Shown: positions 24,930 to 44,153 of the stretch, piece after piece | Layout of the letters: every line of letters starts with the position of its first letter | Numbering within the stretch: the first letter of the stretch is position 1 | The notes under the pieces: model-generated | The model's input: the letters and a program-made list of their open reading frames with translations, nothing else | Databases searched by the model: none | Told to the model about the DNA's origin: nothing | Origin: Rhytidiadelphus loreus | Lineage: Eukaryota > Streptophyta > Bryopsida > Hypnales > Hylocomiaceae | Reading direction: 5' to 3' | Assembly: GCA_947034895.1 (NCBI GenBank) | Contig: OX344764.1 | Span: 57,765,348 to 57,829,347 of the forward strand | DNA length: 64,000 bases | Made by a program: the position numbers and the translations under genes

Positions 24930-25030
24930 TTGTATACAACCATATACAATATATCATGTACAATACATTGTACACAATATGTCATATACAATACACCATA
25001 CACCATACACCATATTTAACAAATATGTAA
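24930..25030. repeat. Degenerate TATACA/CCATACA repeat
   Basis: Clustered CATATACAATA, TACACAATA and ACCATACACCATAC words. Similar words occur at 23236-23300. The two clusters bracket the dead Tc1-like transposase. Confidence 0.5.
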
Positions 25031-27240
25031 TATGGCTTCTAAAGCCCCCTATTCTACATAAGTAGGGATGAGAAGACAAACTATATATATAAGTGGGGTG
25101 GTAGGAGGTAAGACAAACCCATTAGAAGATATTTAAGGCCTCCGGAAACCCGTGAGTTTCCGGCACTGAGATATGTCCCGACCGTGTTGGAAACGCTACT
25201 AGCTGCACAATCCGACATGGTGGCGACAATGCCACATCATTTTTTGAAGGAAAAAAAAACTTTTTTTTCAACTTTTTTTTGTGTTTTAGACATTTTAATT
25301 ATTTTTTATAAAATTGACCGCACGAACATCATCAGGAACAAGCCTGAAACGGGCTGTTTTTGCCCTCAAATCTTCTCTAATGATGTGGGATATGTAAAAC
25401 GTTAGAATTGTCTTACAAGTGGGGACAACACACAAACATTTGATAGGACGTCAAGAGGATAGAGTGGGTTGTCTACCTCTATGTCTCCCTAAGGAGTACC
25501 AATGTCTTCTAAACATTCATTGGGGGATAAAATAAGTGGTGCCAAATGTTGAGTGTGATGTGTGTTTAATTACTTTGATATCATTGTCGTATTTAGGGTT
25601 GCTTACATGAAATGCATGCATGATTTTGCATACTCTAAATTTTGCCTAGTCCAGAATTTTCTTATTTTATTTTTCTTATTATTTTGTATAATGTAAAACA
25701 ATGAAATATTCATGTATTGTTCTACATCTATGTTTTATCCATTGAAATTGACAATGAGACATTGTCTATTCAAATTGAGGAAGAAAATAACAATGACTAT
25801 GTATGTTTTTGGTATATTTCATTGTGTATAGTGTACACAAAAGTTGTAAGTGATTAATGTTTATGTTGTATACAGCATGACATCAAGACATATTATAGAT
25901 TGCTAGACATTTGAAAAGATGTCCTATATTGCTCATTGAACATCTTTCTTTCTAGTGAATGTCATGAAATGCACATTGAAGAGTATGAGGTAGAAGTTTA
26001 TATTTGCTTAAAGATGAAGACAATCTTTCTTCCCATATTATCTCTCCAAATGTCCTCAAGTGCATGTCGACGTCTCAAAAAACATCATAACGACTCAATC
26101 TACATTTCCAAAAACATTACAACATCTCAATGTAAGTCTCTAAAAATGTCTTTCAAAACGTCTCCATGTCTCCATTGACATCATCTAAAACATTTAAGAG
26201 TCTCATTAGACATCTCCAAAAACATTAGTGAATATGTAAAGCGTAAAGCCGCTTTGTGCTCTCAAAATGCCATATTAGCATTTTTAGATGCCAATTTAGT
26301 CAATTTCTACATCAAATAGCACATCATATGCCAATTCATATTTTTTCACCCAAAGGCTGTCCTCTAGCTGCATTTCCCCTTTTTTTTTCCAACTTGGACA
26401 ATAATTTTATTCAAGAGCGTAGTAATTTTTACAAACTTACCTAAAGTAAAAATGGATCAACGATGCTAACGTGGAAATTAATGTTTTCTAAACAATGCTC
26501 TAGACATCAGTAGGTCTTCAACCATGTTTGGAAAAATCTCAATGTTAATCGCAAGACCAAGCTATTTTCACTGCAAATTGCCACCGTCATGTACAACACC
26601 CACAGAAATCTACCCAAAATTGCTATCCGCATTTCTAACATCTTCATGTCCCTGTAGACAACCGCATGTTGCACTATGGACATTGTGTGTTTTTGGTCAG
26701 ACATAAAAAACCCAATTTTCTTCTAGTGAATCTTTGTGTAGTTGGTCTTCATCACTAGCTGTAGAGTTCAATTTCATAGTAATGTCTCCATGTTTTTGCA
26801 GTTTAGTTTGTGGTTTTCATTTCACTAAATATTGGAGGATGTATTGTAGTTATTTGTTGCCATTTACTTGATGAGTGGGGTGGTTTGGGTCTTCATTGCG
26901 TGTTGTGGAGACATAGGTTGTTTGTGAGGGTGCAACAATTTTGAGGATGTACTCTTGCGATTATACTTCAAGGAGTCTTTTGCTTGATCATCTTATCATT
27001 TTTTGTTTTAAGACTTTGAATGTTTTCTATTTAATGTATTTTGCAATGGAGGTTGTGCGCCTTCATTGGCATAAGAAATGTATTGTTGTTGTTAATAAAA
27101 ATGGCCTTGAATGCTTAATTTCATCACGTTCTTGTGAACTTCCGGGTGTACTTGACAAGTCCTATGTTTGCTTTCTCCGTCTTTGCTAGAGTTTGGATTC
27201 CTATGTAAGTTTGCCAAGGCAGTTTGCTTCACTAACATCA

Positions 27241-27758
27241 AAATGGAGGTTGATCATGAGGATTCAAGAGATGATGTTGTCAGGAAGGTGTGGGTTGCTT
27301 CTCTGGCGGGGTTATCAAAAAAGAAAGTTGACAAAGAGGTGATGGAGGCATTGGTGTTGGCCCCAAAGGAGTTGATGCGCAAGGGTACACTAATTGAGCA
27401 ACATAGGGTTGAAGCGGCAAAAAAGACTATGTGCAATTACTTTCAATCCAGTTGTAGTGTGTGGAGGGGACAACCTTTGTCCATAGTCTTCAATGGGTTG
27501 TTGCCAAAGGTATTGGGATCAAAGCCCAATTTTGTTGAAGAATATTCTAGTCTTAATTCAATTCAATGCTTGGGGTGCAAATCACTATCTACAAAATTAG
27601 AGCAATTGGTCAATTCCTCATCCACCTCTTGTGACACAACAATCTTGAGTTCCAAGTTATCACTAATAACTCTTTCCTTGGAGTTCGAGTTTGCTGACAA
27701 CAAACATTTATATGAGGTGGATTGCAAATCTGAGGGGTCTAACGACTCATATTTCTAG
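27241..27758 (+). other. Unassigned open frame upstream of the hAT relic
   Basis: About 170 codons without a stop from the Met at 27243, followed by a TAG at 27756. The product is mixed charged and polar, with KKKVDKEVMEALVLAPKELM and a Cys pair (CLGC). I do not recognise a domain. It is the longest uninterrupted frame in this part of the window and lies directly before the hAT pseudogene in the same orientation. It could be the element's N-terminal region, a second element gene, or chance. Confidence 0.35.
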
Positions 27759-27989
27759 ACACCTCCTACTAAGTAAGGTGCTAGAGATGAAGAAATTGAA
27801 GGTGTAAGAACAATATGACAAGCATTGAAAATTCCAAATTGTCTTGGCTACATGGGTGGAAGGCATGATGCCCAACAACGGAATCTTGTACATGATGAAG
27901 TGTAGGGTGTGTTTAGCGATTGACTGAAAGTCATGTATTATGACACCTAAATCTCATATTTTTGTTCAAACATGATGAGAAGAAGATCG

Positions 27990-30935
27990 ACAAGAAGGAC
28001 ATAGTGCGGTTCAAGGTGAAGTATGGGGAGTAGTATGTTGCAACCCAATGCTAGCATTGGAAGAACCTTTGATTGTATGCCATGAAACTGCCACCTATGG
28101 TAATCCAACAAATTAACCATTGCATCTCATAGGAGGCACGTAAGAAGAGGGTACAATTCGCTACCATTTTCCAACTTCTACATGATGGTCGTCCAATACT
28201 AGAATATAAATCGCATGTTGATTTCTACAAGTTCTTGAGTGTCTTTAATTTGTCATCTGTGCATTGGTGTGACAATTCCGAGTGGGTGATGACCAACTAC
28301 ATGTATAAACAAGTTGTGTAGGAGATGCATAGACTAACCATTGTGGCTTGTTATGTGGTTGTGATAGTAGATGAGATGACAATTGTAGACAACATTAGTG
28401 TCTTTTCTATGCATGTGGGTGATTGCAAGAAAGACCGAATGATTTTGGTAGCGTTTTGCTAAAACTGTGATTTTTTGCGCTTAGTACTATGTATACTATG
28501 GTACTACAAAACAGAGCAATCTTAGCCATTGATCTGAAAAATCAACGGCCAATAGTAATTTTGAGTACTTGATAATATTGAAACAATACTATTTGAAAAA
28601 AATGATAGTTTGTCATAAAAAATAGATAAAATTAAGTATAAATTAATGATAATTAGAAAATCATGAATAAAAAAAAACGAAAAATTGTCCATTTGTAAAA
28701 ACTTAATAGTGATTACATTTCATCAAAAACTAAAAGTTGAAACCATCATGAATGTTTGAAGCGCTATGCGCAAGGGACCCCTATTCATATGCATGTTGAG
28801 GACAAAGAATTGTGTTTTTTTGAATGCCCTTTGGTGGGCAAATGCTCATCTAGTGTAGAAATAGCCTACAAAAAATTCAAGTGAACATCATAATTTTTGG
28901 ATGCTCCATAGTACTAAACCCCCCTAAACCGCAAAGTGTGACAAATTAGCTAAATTGACATTTAATTATAAAATTATTTTTCAAAATTTATGAAAAATAA
29001 TAAATCTCATGATTTCTCAGTTAACCATCTTCAATAAAAATTTCAAGTTCATCGGTTTCATTTTCCGAAAGTTATGATTGATGGCAACTCAGTCACTTCA
29101 ATTGTGACGCCAAATAGGATTGGTCTTTCTTGCAATCATCCATGTGTATACTCTGTAGGATTGGGTTAAAGTGACAATATTGGTAGCTTTGGAATAAGTG
29201 CACTATATTCCAAATGTTGAGAATCTCACGAAGCTAATCATAGAGTTGGTCGCCAAGGGGGAAGGGGGGGGGGGAGATTCCAAAAGTATTGTGAAGAAAG
29301 TGGTAAGCTTTGATGCCGATGGAGCATTGACATTGCAAAGGAGCAAATTAGGTGTCACCACACAAGTAAAAGATAAGTATGTCTCGTTTGCAATTGAAAT
29401 TCACTATGCGGCACATCAATGCAACTTTGCTTTCAAGGTGGTGTCCAACCTAAACATTCTTGTAGCCATCAAGAAACTTCTACATGTGATGCACGCATAT
29501 TTCTACAAAAAACCCAAGTGATTAGAAGAATTCAAATAGTTGGTAGAATTCATAGAAACAAAGGGCCTCAAAATGCTTTGCAATGTACAAACAGGGTGGG
29601 TGAGCCTCATTGAGCCCTTGCAAAGTCTTCTATCAGAGTATTGCACTCTTATATATAAAATGACTACGGATTTGGAAGATAGTATGAAAACTGAGGTAAG
29701 AATTTATCAAACCCACCATGTCTCCTACATGTTTCTTTTACATGGCTTCTGCATGGATTGTAGTTCTTGGCATTCAAGTCGTTTTTGTCTATGCAAGCCT
29801 ACCTTGTGTTCTTGCTAGATCCATACACAATGTTGGACATGTGTGCTCTTCTACCACTTTTGGAGGCAAATGATACATTGGTGGTTTTGTTCATAAGCAC
29901 AATGTTTATATCTACAATTTTGTTGAATGTATCAAAGTGTGTTAGGCTTTACTTTATCAAATGTACGAAGATAGAGTGATCGCCTACAGCTCAATTGAAT
30001 TTTGGAGTTTTAACAACCTCCTAGACTACAACCTCAAGTAGATCTATATTAAGTGGATGATGAACCTTAATGATGACTTTGATGCCTTGACTTTTGTGTG
30101 TCATGGAGAGTAGATCCATGCAGAGCATACAGGAGGGCCAATCAATTATAACATGTAGGCCTCTTTGCTTGCAAAAGTAAAGTTTGAATGCATAGGTGAT
30201 ATACATTTTCACTTGATTGTTTTCAATTGATTCATATGTTGATTCACTTGTCTTCTATAAGTCTTGCAATCAATTCTTTGGATTGCTATAAGCTTAGTGG
30301 AGTCAGGTCCTTGGATTATTGTAAGTTTATGCTAATGAATTCTTTTGGGTGATCGCAATTGCAATGAACATGCTTGTAGAAGAGCTCGATGACCGTTTTC
30401 CTACTCACCATGTGATGAATGCTTTCAGAATCTTTGACCCATAGTATTGGTGTAGAGCCAACGTAGAGGAGATGTTTGATAAATTTCTGCGGATTTTAAT
30501 GGACTCATATGGGCATGGCAAGATTTTGGGTGAGGAAGAGTAGAAGATACTTATCTTGCCTCTAATTGATTGTAAAGCCCTCATGTCACAACACAACTTG
30601 TTTAAGACTTGTATAAAGTCTAATCCTAGGGCTACAATGTTCCCTCTTTACAATGTCAATCCTTTCATGAAAGTGTGGCGTGTATTGGATAGAGTTCTTA
30701 AAGCTGGAGAAGCTAGCTCTTGTGCACATCATTAGGTCTTTGGAAGACTAATGGCTATTTTCTGATGTGGGCTTCTTGAAGTCTAAATTGAGAAATAATC
30801 TTGATGAAAACATCGAAGTTGTTGTAGGAATGTTTTCTTAGCGTATTTATACACTTGAGAATTTTCCTTACCAAAATGTTTTTGGCAAATGGTTTGTATT
30901 AGGTGGGCGCTGCAAATACTTGGTAGGCTTGTAGT
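27990..30935 (+). pseudogene. Decayed hAT transposase (DUF4371 type)
   Basis: Reading across frames and stops gives a collinear series of family motifs: VQFATIFQLLHDGRP and HWCDNSEW (28150-28290), VVIVDEMTIVDNISVFSMH (28345-28416), DWVKVTILVALE (after 29158), SFDADGALTLQRSKLGVT, FAIEIHYAAHQCNFAF (29378-29440), YFYKKPK, LVEFIETKGLKMLCNVQTGW (29539-29600), LDDRFPTHHVMNAF (30390-30425), FKTCIKSNPRA, MFPLYNVNPF and, near 30750-30900, the C-terminal dimerisation part ending in YTLENFPY. There are at least a dozen stops and some shifts. One 725-bp MITE (28417-29141) splits the gene. No hAT ends were identified. Confidence 0.8.
28417..29141. mobile_element. MITE inserted in the hAT relic
   Basis: The ends are GGGTGATTGCAAGAAAGACC on the left and the inverted GGATGATTGCAAGAAAGACC on the right. 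ATGT (or ATGTG if the left end is set one base in) is repeated on both sides (28413-28416 and 29142-29145). Removing the element plus one copy of the repeat restores the hAT reading frame across SMHV and DWVKV, which confirms the boundaries. Inner parts are also weakly inverted (GCGCTTAGTACTATG / CATAGTACTAAAC). Non-coding. Confidence 0.8.
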
Positions 30936-31230
30936 TTTATATGAAGATGTTTGTTTCAAATGGTAGGAAGTGTAGTACAAGATTCAACAACATTAGACAA
31001 CATGTAGAGCTGTGAGTTAGTCTCATGATGCTTGTGTGCATCATTCTATCTTCCTTTTATCAATAGTTGAGGTTTAGAAGCACATGCATGTATTGCATGC
31101 ATTGTATGACTTTGTTTTTTCATGCTTCTGAATGATGTAGGTTCAAACTATGAGCTCTAATTTCTAAATTCCTTCATGTGTCCAGTATAGTTGACATTGG
31201 ATTTGCAGATTTGCAAGATGTTACTACTTA

Positions 31231-31369
31231 TTTGTGCGTGATACATTGTTGGGGTGGATACTAGTTCTTGTTCTCTTTGATGTATTCTATGTATTTCCAT
31301 TTGTGCGTGATACATTGTTGGGGTGGATACTAGTTCTTGTTCTCTTTGATGTATTCTATGTATTTCCAT
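31231..31369. repeat. 69-bp tandem duplication
   Basis: Two virtually identical copies, starting with TTTGTGCGTGATACATTG at 31231 and 31300. The high identity implies a recent local duplication. Confidence 0.9.
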
Positions 31370-31636
31370 TATGTTTGATTGTGTAAATTTTGGACAACTA
31401 ACCCATGGACATTTCCTTGAGTGACTTTCTTACTTTGGAGCTTATGGTATACAATGTTGAAGACAATTTCATATAGCCTCTTGCACATTGTCAATGCTAT
31501 CTATTGTAGTGTTCATTTCTTTTGTCAATTTGACTTACTTTGGCATTAAAGGGGAGTGTTTGGGTGGGTGCAAGTCTAGATTGTGACTTCTAAGCAGACA
31601 ACTAAGTGACTATGAATTAGTTTGCATACAAGTAGT

Positions 31637-31795
31637 TTTTCAAAATTGTACATGACCATGTTACTAGCTTATTTTATATAAGTGTTAGGTTTTGTTGTTT
31701 TCAGGTTTTGTTGTCTTTTCAAAATTGTACATGACCATGTTACTAGCTTATTTTATATAAGTGTTAGGTTTTGTTGTTTTCAGGTTTTGTTGTCT
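31637..31795. repeat. 79-bp tandem duplication
   Basis: Two virtually identical copies, beginning TTTTCAAAATTGTACATG at 31637 and 31716 and each ending in TTTTCAGGTTTTGTTGTC. It lies less than 400 bases from another recent tandem duplication (31231-31369). Confidence 0.9.
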
Positions 31796-31799
31796 AATG

Positions 31800-33667
31800 C
31801 AGTTCATCTTAACTTGTGTTTGCCCCCATGCAATTAAGGGAAAAAAAATATTTCTAATTGCTACACCTCAAAACTTTGGTGATCACCACCCAAAAAACTC
31901 TACACTCTACCTATGCTCTATCCATAAATCGCCACTTCAACAATAACCCCTCATGAAATTTTGCCTTTTTGGCCATTTAAAAAAAATGAAAGAAAAACAA
32001 AACCGATCATTACTTTACATTTCAAAGATGGAAAATATAGTAAATGTAAATTTTACATCACCACAATTTCAATACAACAATGGCTAATATTGCAATGAAG
32101 GGATTTGACAAAAGAACCCATATTTTTGATACCATAAAATTTATTCAAATCCTATTTATACTAATCTTATATGCATAATTCAAAATCATTATTATTTTGA
32201 ATTCATGATACAAAAATCAATTCTTTGCAATGATAATGAAGATAGGAAAATCAATTCTTTGCAATCAAACATAAATGAGAAAAAAATTAAAGTTCTTTTC
32301 AAAGAACACCCTAGAAAGAATAGAATATACTTTAATTCTTTAAATTTACATGGTATAACTCGTTCTTAAATTCATGGTACAAATTAATGAAGAAGCTTCA
32401 AGGTACTAAAATGAAAAGAACTTCAAAGAAGGTAACCCCACGAAATTGTGACACCGTCCTTGGACTTAGTGATGGAAGTTCTAAGTAAATAAAAAAATGA
32501 AAAGCTCTTCACATATGATAACTACACCAAATTGGTCCGTTTCTAAATGGACCCTACAAAGGAACTTCAAATAAGATAAGACCTTAAATTAAAATACACG
32601 ACCTCAAAAAATGAAAGAAACTTCACAAAGATAACGAGATCAAATTGACCTATTTCTACAAACAACCCTTCAGACACAAGTTCCAACCCTTTGAAAATTC
32701 TCAAGGTATTTGTGTGGTTTTCTAACATGCTAAGAAATTTGAGAACCATCTCCTTGACCCCAACCCATCCAACATTTTAGGAAACAATACTTTTGGCAGG
32801 AAACAGCTCAAAATGCTTATTTGGTCGATTTTAAGAGCAATTATCTTATCATAAAGTTGAGGATTGAGTTTGATGAAGGTCCAATTTGTTTCTTGGGACA
32901 CGACCTTGAGGAACAAGATCCTGGGGGGCTTTCATTGTAGAATCACAATGTCCAAAATTTGGCAAAATGTTTGAAATGACACATTTTCACCATAATTTGC
33001 TCCAAAACGCACCCAGAAATTTACAGGTTAAGTGTAAACTGCCAGAGAAAGTGTAGACAGAAATATATCACACTAAAACATCTACAACTGATTGTCCAAA
33101 AATTAAGCTTAAACACGGCATCATACAAAAGAAAGCGCAGAATAGTTGGCTTCAAGTAGCTTCAGTAAACGACTCTCCAAATTAAGGCAACCAACACAAA
33201 GGAATAGTGGCAACCCTACAAGAAAATGAGAAATGTTTAAATGTATGATACAAAGGTGCACATAAACTTTGGCTATTTTCAAGTACAAACTACATGGCTG
33301 GACGTAAGAATTTTCGTGCAGTCGGGAGCAGGTTCAACAAAGACATTCAGAAGAACTACGAGCTGCTTAAACCTTAGCAGCAGCTATATGCCCACTCTAG
33401 GCTGATTGTAAGCCTTCTATTAAGGCTTTGTCCAGATCTATCACCTTGGCTGAATTACATTACTAATATACGCCAGAAGCATGCCTTCCTCCAAAAACCT
33501 TAACCAGATTAACGCCCTCTGCAGGGAGATCAACATGTGGAAAAGGCCAACAACAAGCAGGCACTAGCATCCTGCATTTGGAGACACCTACAGGGCTTGC
33601 ATCGTATGAACGGTATGCCAGATCATCAAGCGAAGTAGTAGAGACTTAGACGATGGCACCTGAGGGG
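31800..33667. other. Region 3' of the kinesin-13 gene
   Basis: AT-rich up to about 33000. The last 600 bases rise in GC and probably hold the 3' UTR of the minus-strand kinesin gene. Short open frames here (32567-32916) have no recognisable domain. Confidence 0.4.
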
Positions 33668-41364
<7,697 letters not shown>

Positions 41365-42640
41365 GCAAGCAATTTTAGTCTACATTAGCATGTCTCGCCC
41401 ACCACACCGATTCTCTTACTCCACTTTCTCCATGACTATGCTGGTTTTTCTGTGAGGCAGGAAGACCTGCTCAATAATAATAATAATACAGCATTGAGAT
41501 CAAAACCATGTTCTCTAAATCGGGTGAAATGACAATCTATGGGATGCCAAACCGGCAATAGCATGGACAGCATTCAGCGATCCCCATGTTCCCCGAGAAG
41601 AGAACCCCTTCCGCTTGCACTAGACCATGGAGAAAGAGCCGATGGTCTCAGGACCTCGCCCAGCAGTCCACCTTCTCTCACCCCGCTGGGAAACGCGTCA
41701 TGTACGCTACGTGTTGGTCACGCCGTGTCATCCGAAATTCTCGAAAACAAACAATGACATAGTCCGATCCAAGCCCGAGATTGCAATGCTGAAGCGATCT
41801 CGAGGCCCCCAGGGCAGAAACTCCAAAGTTCAAATAACCTAGAAAAAATTCGATCAACGCCAATGTCAACGACTAACGGGCACACTGACTCTCTCCAAGC
41901 CAGAAAATGCGAAGGCAGGGACGCACCGAACCGCACCAAACACGAACGCACGAGATTCGCTCGCAGCACTTTCAAATTTTCAAAAATGCGGCGGAAACCA
42001 AAAAAGAAGTGGAGAATTATTGTTTTTAAATCATGAACAGGGGAATGCAATAACGACACTTGCACGCATTCATCGCGAAGCAAAACCTCACGCGCAATGA
42101 CGAAGAGCGACACCTGAGAGCGACACCATGGAAAAGAAGTACCAATCCCTCAAAACAGCGATCCAAACGGCTCGAAGAACACTCTCCAGCGAGCGCTAAG
42201 AAAACGGCAGCACAACTAAACACGCCTACGCCATGACAGAGGAGGGAAAAGCAGGAGCACCTGCTTTAGATTCCCGGCATTATCATGCAGGGAAGGAACG
42301 GGGGGCTCCGGGAACGCAAGAGGGCTAACTTAGAAGACGCCGCAGCAGCAAACAGCAGCACACACCCCATTGAAAAGAGAGAGACGGAGGGAGGCAGGCA
42401 CGGGTACCCGGCCCGCAACGGGTGCCTGAGCCCATTACCGTGCCCGGCCCGGGCGGATGGGCGGGTGGCACTGCGCTAACCGGGCGTGAAGAGCGCCGTT
42501 TGCAGCGCGGTTTGGTGCGGTTTTTGTTGGGGTTTTGAACTCCGTTGAATCCCTGGAGTCCGGAACCGGACAACGTGGGGGGCGGTGGGTGGAGCGAAAG
42601 GAGGCACTTTAACCCAAACGACAAAATTGAGATTTGAAAT
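41365..42640. promoter_or_regulatory. GC-rich upstream region of the kinesin-13 gene
   Basis: About 1.2 kb, clearly richer in GC and CpG than the surrounding DNA, with a very GC-rich core at 42395-42480 (GGTACCCGGCCCG and CCCGGCCCGGGCGG). It presumably holds the promoter and 5' UTR of the minus-strand kinesin. A 5' UTR intron is possible (a GTGCTCC donor-like site after CTAAAGCAG near 42260) but cannot be confirmed. Several open frames on both strands here are composition artefacts. Confidence 0.45.
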
Positions 42641-43354
42641 AAAGTATGATTTGCCGAAGGACAAATTTTAGATGTCACAAGAGTATAAAATAAAATATAT
42701 ATAGTTCCCTCGACTTCCCAATGATACATATATGACATTTTTGTTGAATTTTACTTGCTTCAAATATATTATTCTATCATTACATTTTGATTATGTTTTT
42801 GTGTATGGATAATGTAGGTATTAGAGTCTTTTTTTCTTCTCAAACAAATGGAATGGAGGTAGTAGACTATATCTTCCTAATAGATAGTGAAGGAAAAGCA
42901 TTGCAGGTGAATTTGAACAACCCCAATTTAAATATTTTTTAGAAATCCCCAACACACACTCCCCCCAAGCCAAATCCAAACCCAAACCCAAATTTGAACC
43001 AAACCCCTATTTGTAATTTTGAAATGTAATTTCTACTAAAATGATATGGATTAATTTTCATATTTTTGTATCCATGGCATTTTTAGTATATGTATCATAT
43101 TTCAATATTCATACCATATTGTATTTTTGATATGCATATCTATATCGTGTTTCTGAAATTGGTTGAAATTCATATGTATGGTTGGATTTAAAAACTTAAA
43201 AATGAATCTGAAATTCAAATCTACACTAGAAAATAGAGGTGGGATTTTTTTTAAACACAATCGACAGCTCTTGTTGTGTCTTGGAGGCAGGAGCAGGCTA
43301 AACCACATGTGTGTGTGATCACAAAAGATAGTCTATCTTTGAAAGGAATTTGAC
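42641..43354. other. AT-rich spacer between kinesin-13 and the pogo element
   Basis: Low-GC sequence with no recognisable gene. A short run of CCAAATCCAAACCCAAACCC lies near 42968. Confidence 0.4.
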
Positions 43355-43356
43355 TA

Positions 43357-43379
43357 AGGTAGCAGCACCCATAAACATG
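43357..43379 (+). repeat. Left terminal inverted repeat of the pogo element
   Basis: AGGTAGCAGCACCCATAA followed by ACATG. It matches the right end in inverted orientation and is preceded by the TA target dinucleotide. Confidence 0.85.
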
Positions 43380-43719
43380 ACTGTCTCCATGGGCGTGACC
43401 TATTTATGTACCCATATCCGTGGTTAAAGGTCCCATGACTGGCAACAATGGAAAACTGTTGGTGATGGGTGCATTGTGCAACGGGTTATCGTGTCAGTGG
43501 ATTTGGAGATAAGTTCATTGAATGACGGATCTTAGTACTACAATGTATCAATGAAAAAAATGGAAAGTTGAATGGGGAGGCGGTTTAATTGAATTTGTAT
43601 GGTGGCCATGGGTCTCTTAATAACATTTAAACAATCAATCTGTACTGATCAGGGGCGGAATGGAGGCAGATATGGGATGCACCCTGTCAGTTTTACATGC
43701 CGTTCCTGCCATTATTTGC

Positions 43720-43825
43720 ATCTGAAAGTGGCAACTGGGTATTACCAGGCATCGACTGAAACATCCAAAAGTGGCGACTGGGTATTACCAAGCATCGACT
43801 GAAGCATCCAAAAATGGCGACTAGG
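43720..43825 (+). repeat. 43-bp tandem repeat in the pogo leader
   Basis: About 2.4 copies of a unit with GGCGACTGGGTATTACCA and GCATCGACTGAA, period 43 bp. A related GCATTCACTGAAGC lies at 43922-43935. Such leader repeats could be transposase-binding sites; this is inference. Confidence 0.8.
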
Positions 43826-44000
43826 AAATAAAAGCATGCGGTTTTAGGTTACATGTACAACAGTTTCGTGATTAAAGACTTTGATTTAAGCTTAATTGTG
43901 TATGTGGCTCGTTCATTACAAGCATTCACTGAAGCTTCAACAACAATTTAGGCTCCTCAGTAATGGTAGCATGAAATCGGCATCCTCTCAATTTCTGTCT

Positions 44001-44128
44001 GCATGGGATCACGACTGACTTTGTGAGAGAGAAGTTCTGGCTAGGAAAGGGAGTTACAGATCTTGCATGGGATCACGACTGACTTTGTGAGAGAGAAGTT
44101 CTGGCTAGGAAAAGGAGTTACAAATCTG
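44001..44128 (+). repeat. 64-bp tandem duplication just upstream of the pogo transposase start
   Basis: Two nearly identical copies beginning GCATGGGATCACGACTGAC at 44001 and 44065. It ends about 25 bases before the start codon, so it is probably part of the transcribed leader. Confidence 0.85.
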
Positions 44129-44153
44129 TGTAGTTTTAACCAAACAAGTAGCA

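Larger units (their letters stand above)
22408..26728. mobile_element. CACTA-like transposon with subterminal GACATC repeats, transposase lost
   Basis: The left end is CACTAGAAGAAACC followed by TGTTTTTTGGACATGAC. The reverse complement of the right end is CACTAGAAGAAAATTGGG followed by TTTTTTATGTCTGAC, so about 30 bp are matched. Just inside each end are many copies of GACATCCAAATGT-like motifs in both orientations (22430-22940 and 25890-26230), as expected of CACTA subterminal repeats. The 3-bp flanks are GAT and AAT, not identical, so the boundaries are not proven. An alternative right end (CTTTCTTTCTAGTG) lies at 25957. Other elements have inserted inside, at 22988-23234 and 23500-24570. 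Confidence 0.55.

Noticed and set aside
41365..42300. Mitosis-specific activator (MSA) elements upstream of the kinesin gene
   Set aside because: Several AACGG cores exist (near 41875, 42154 and 42184), but none matches the full consensus, and this many cores is expected in GC-rich sequence.
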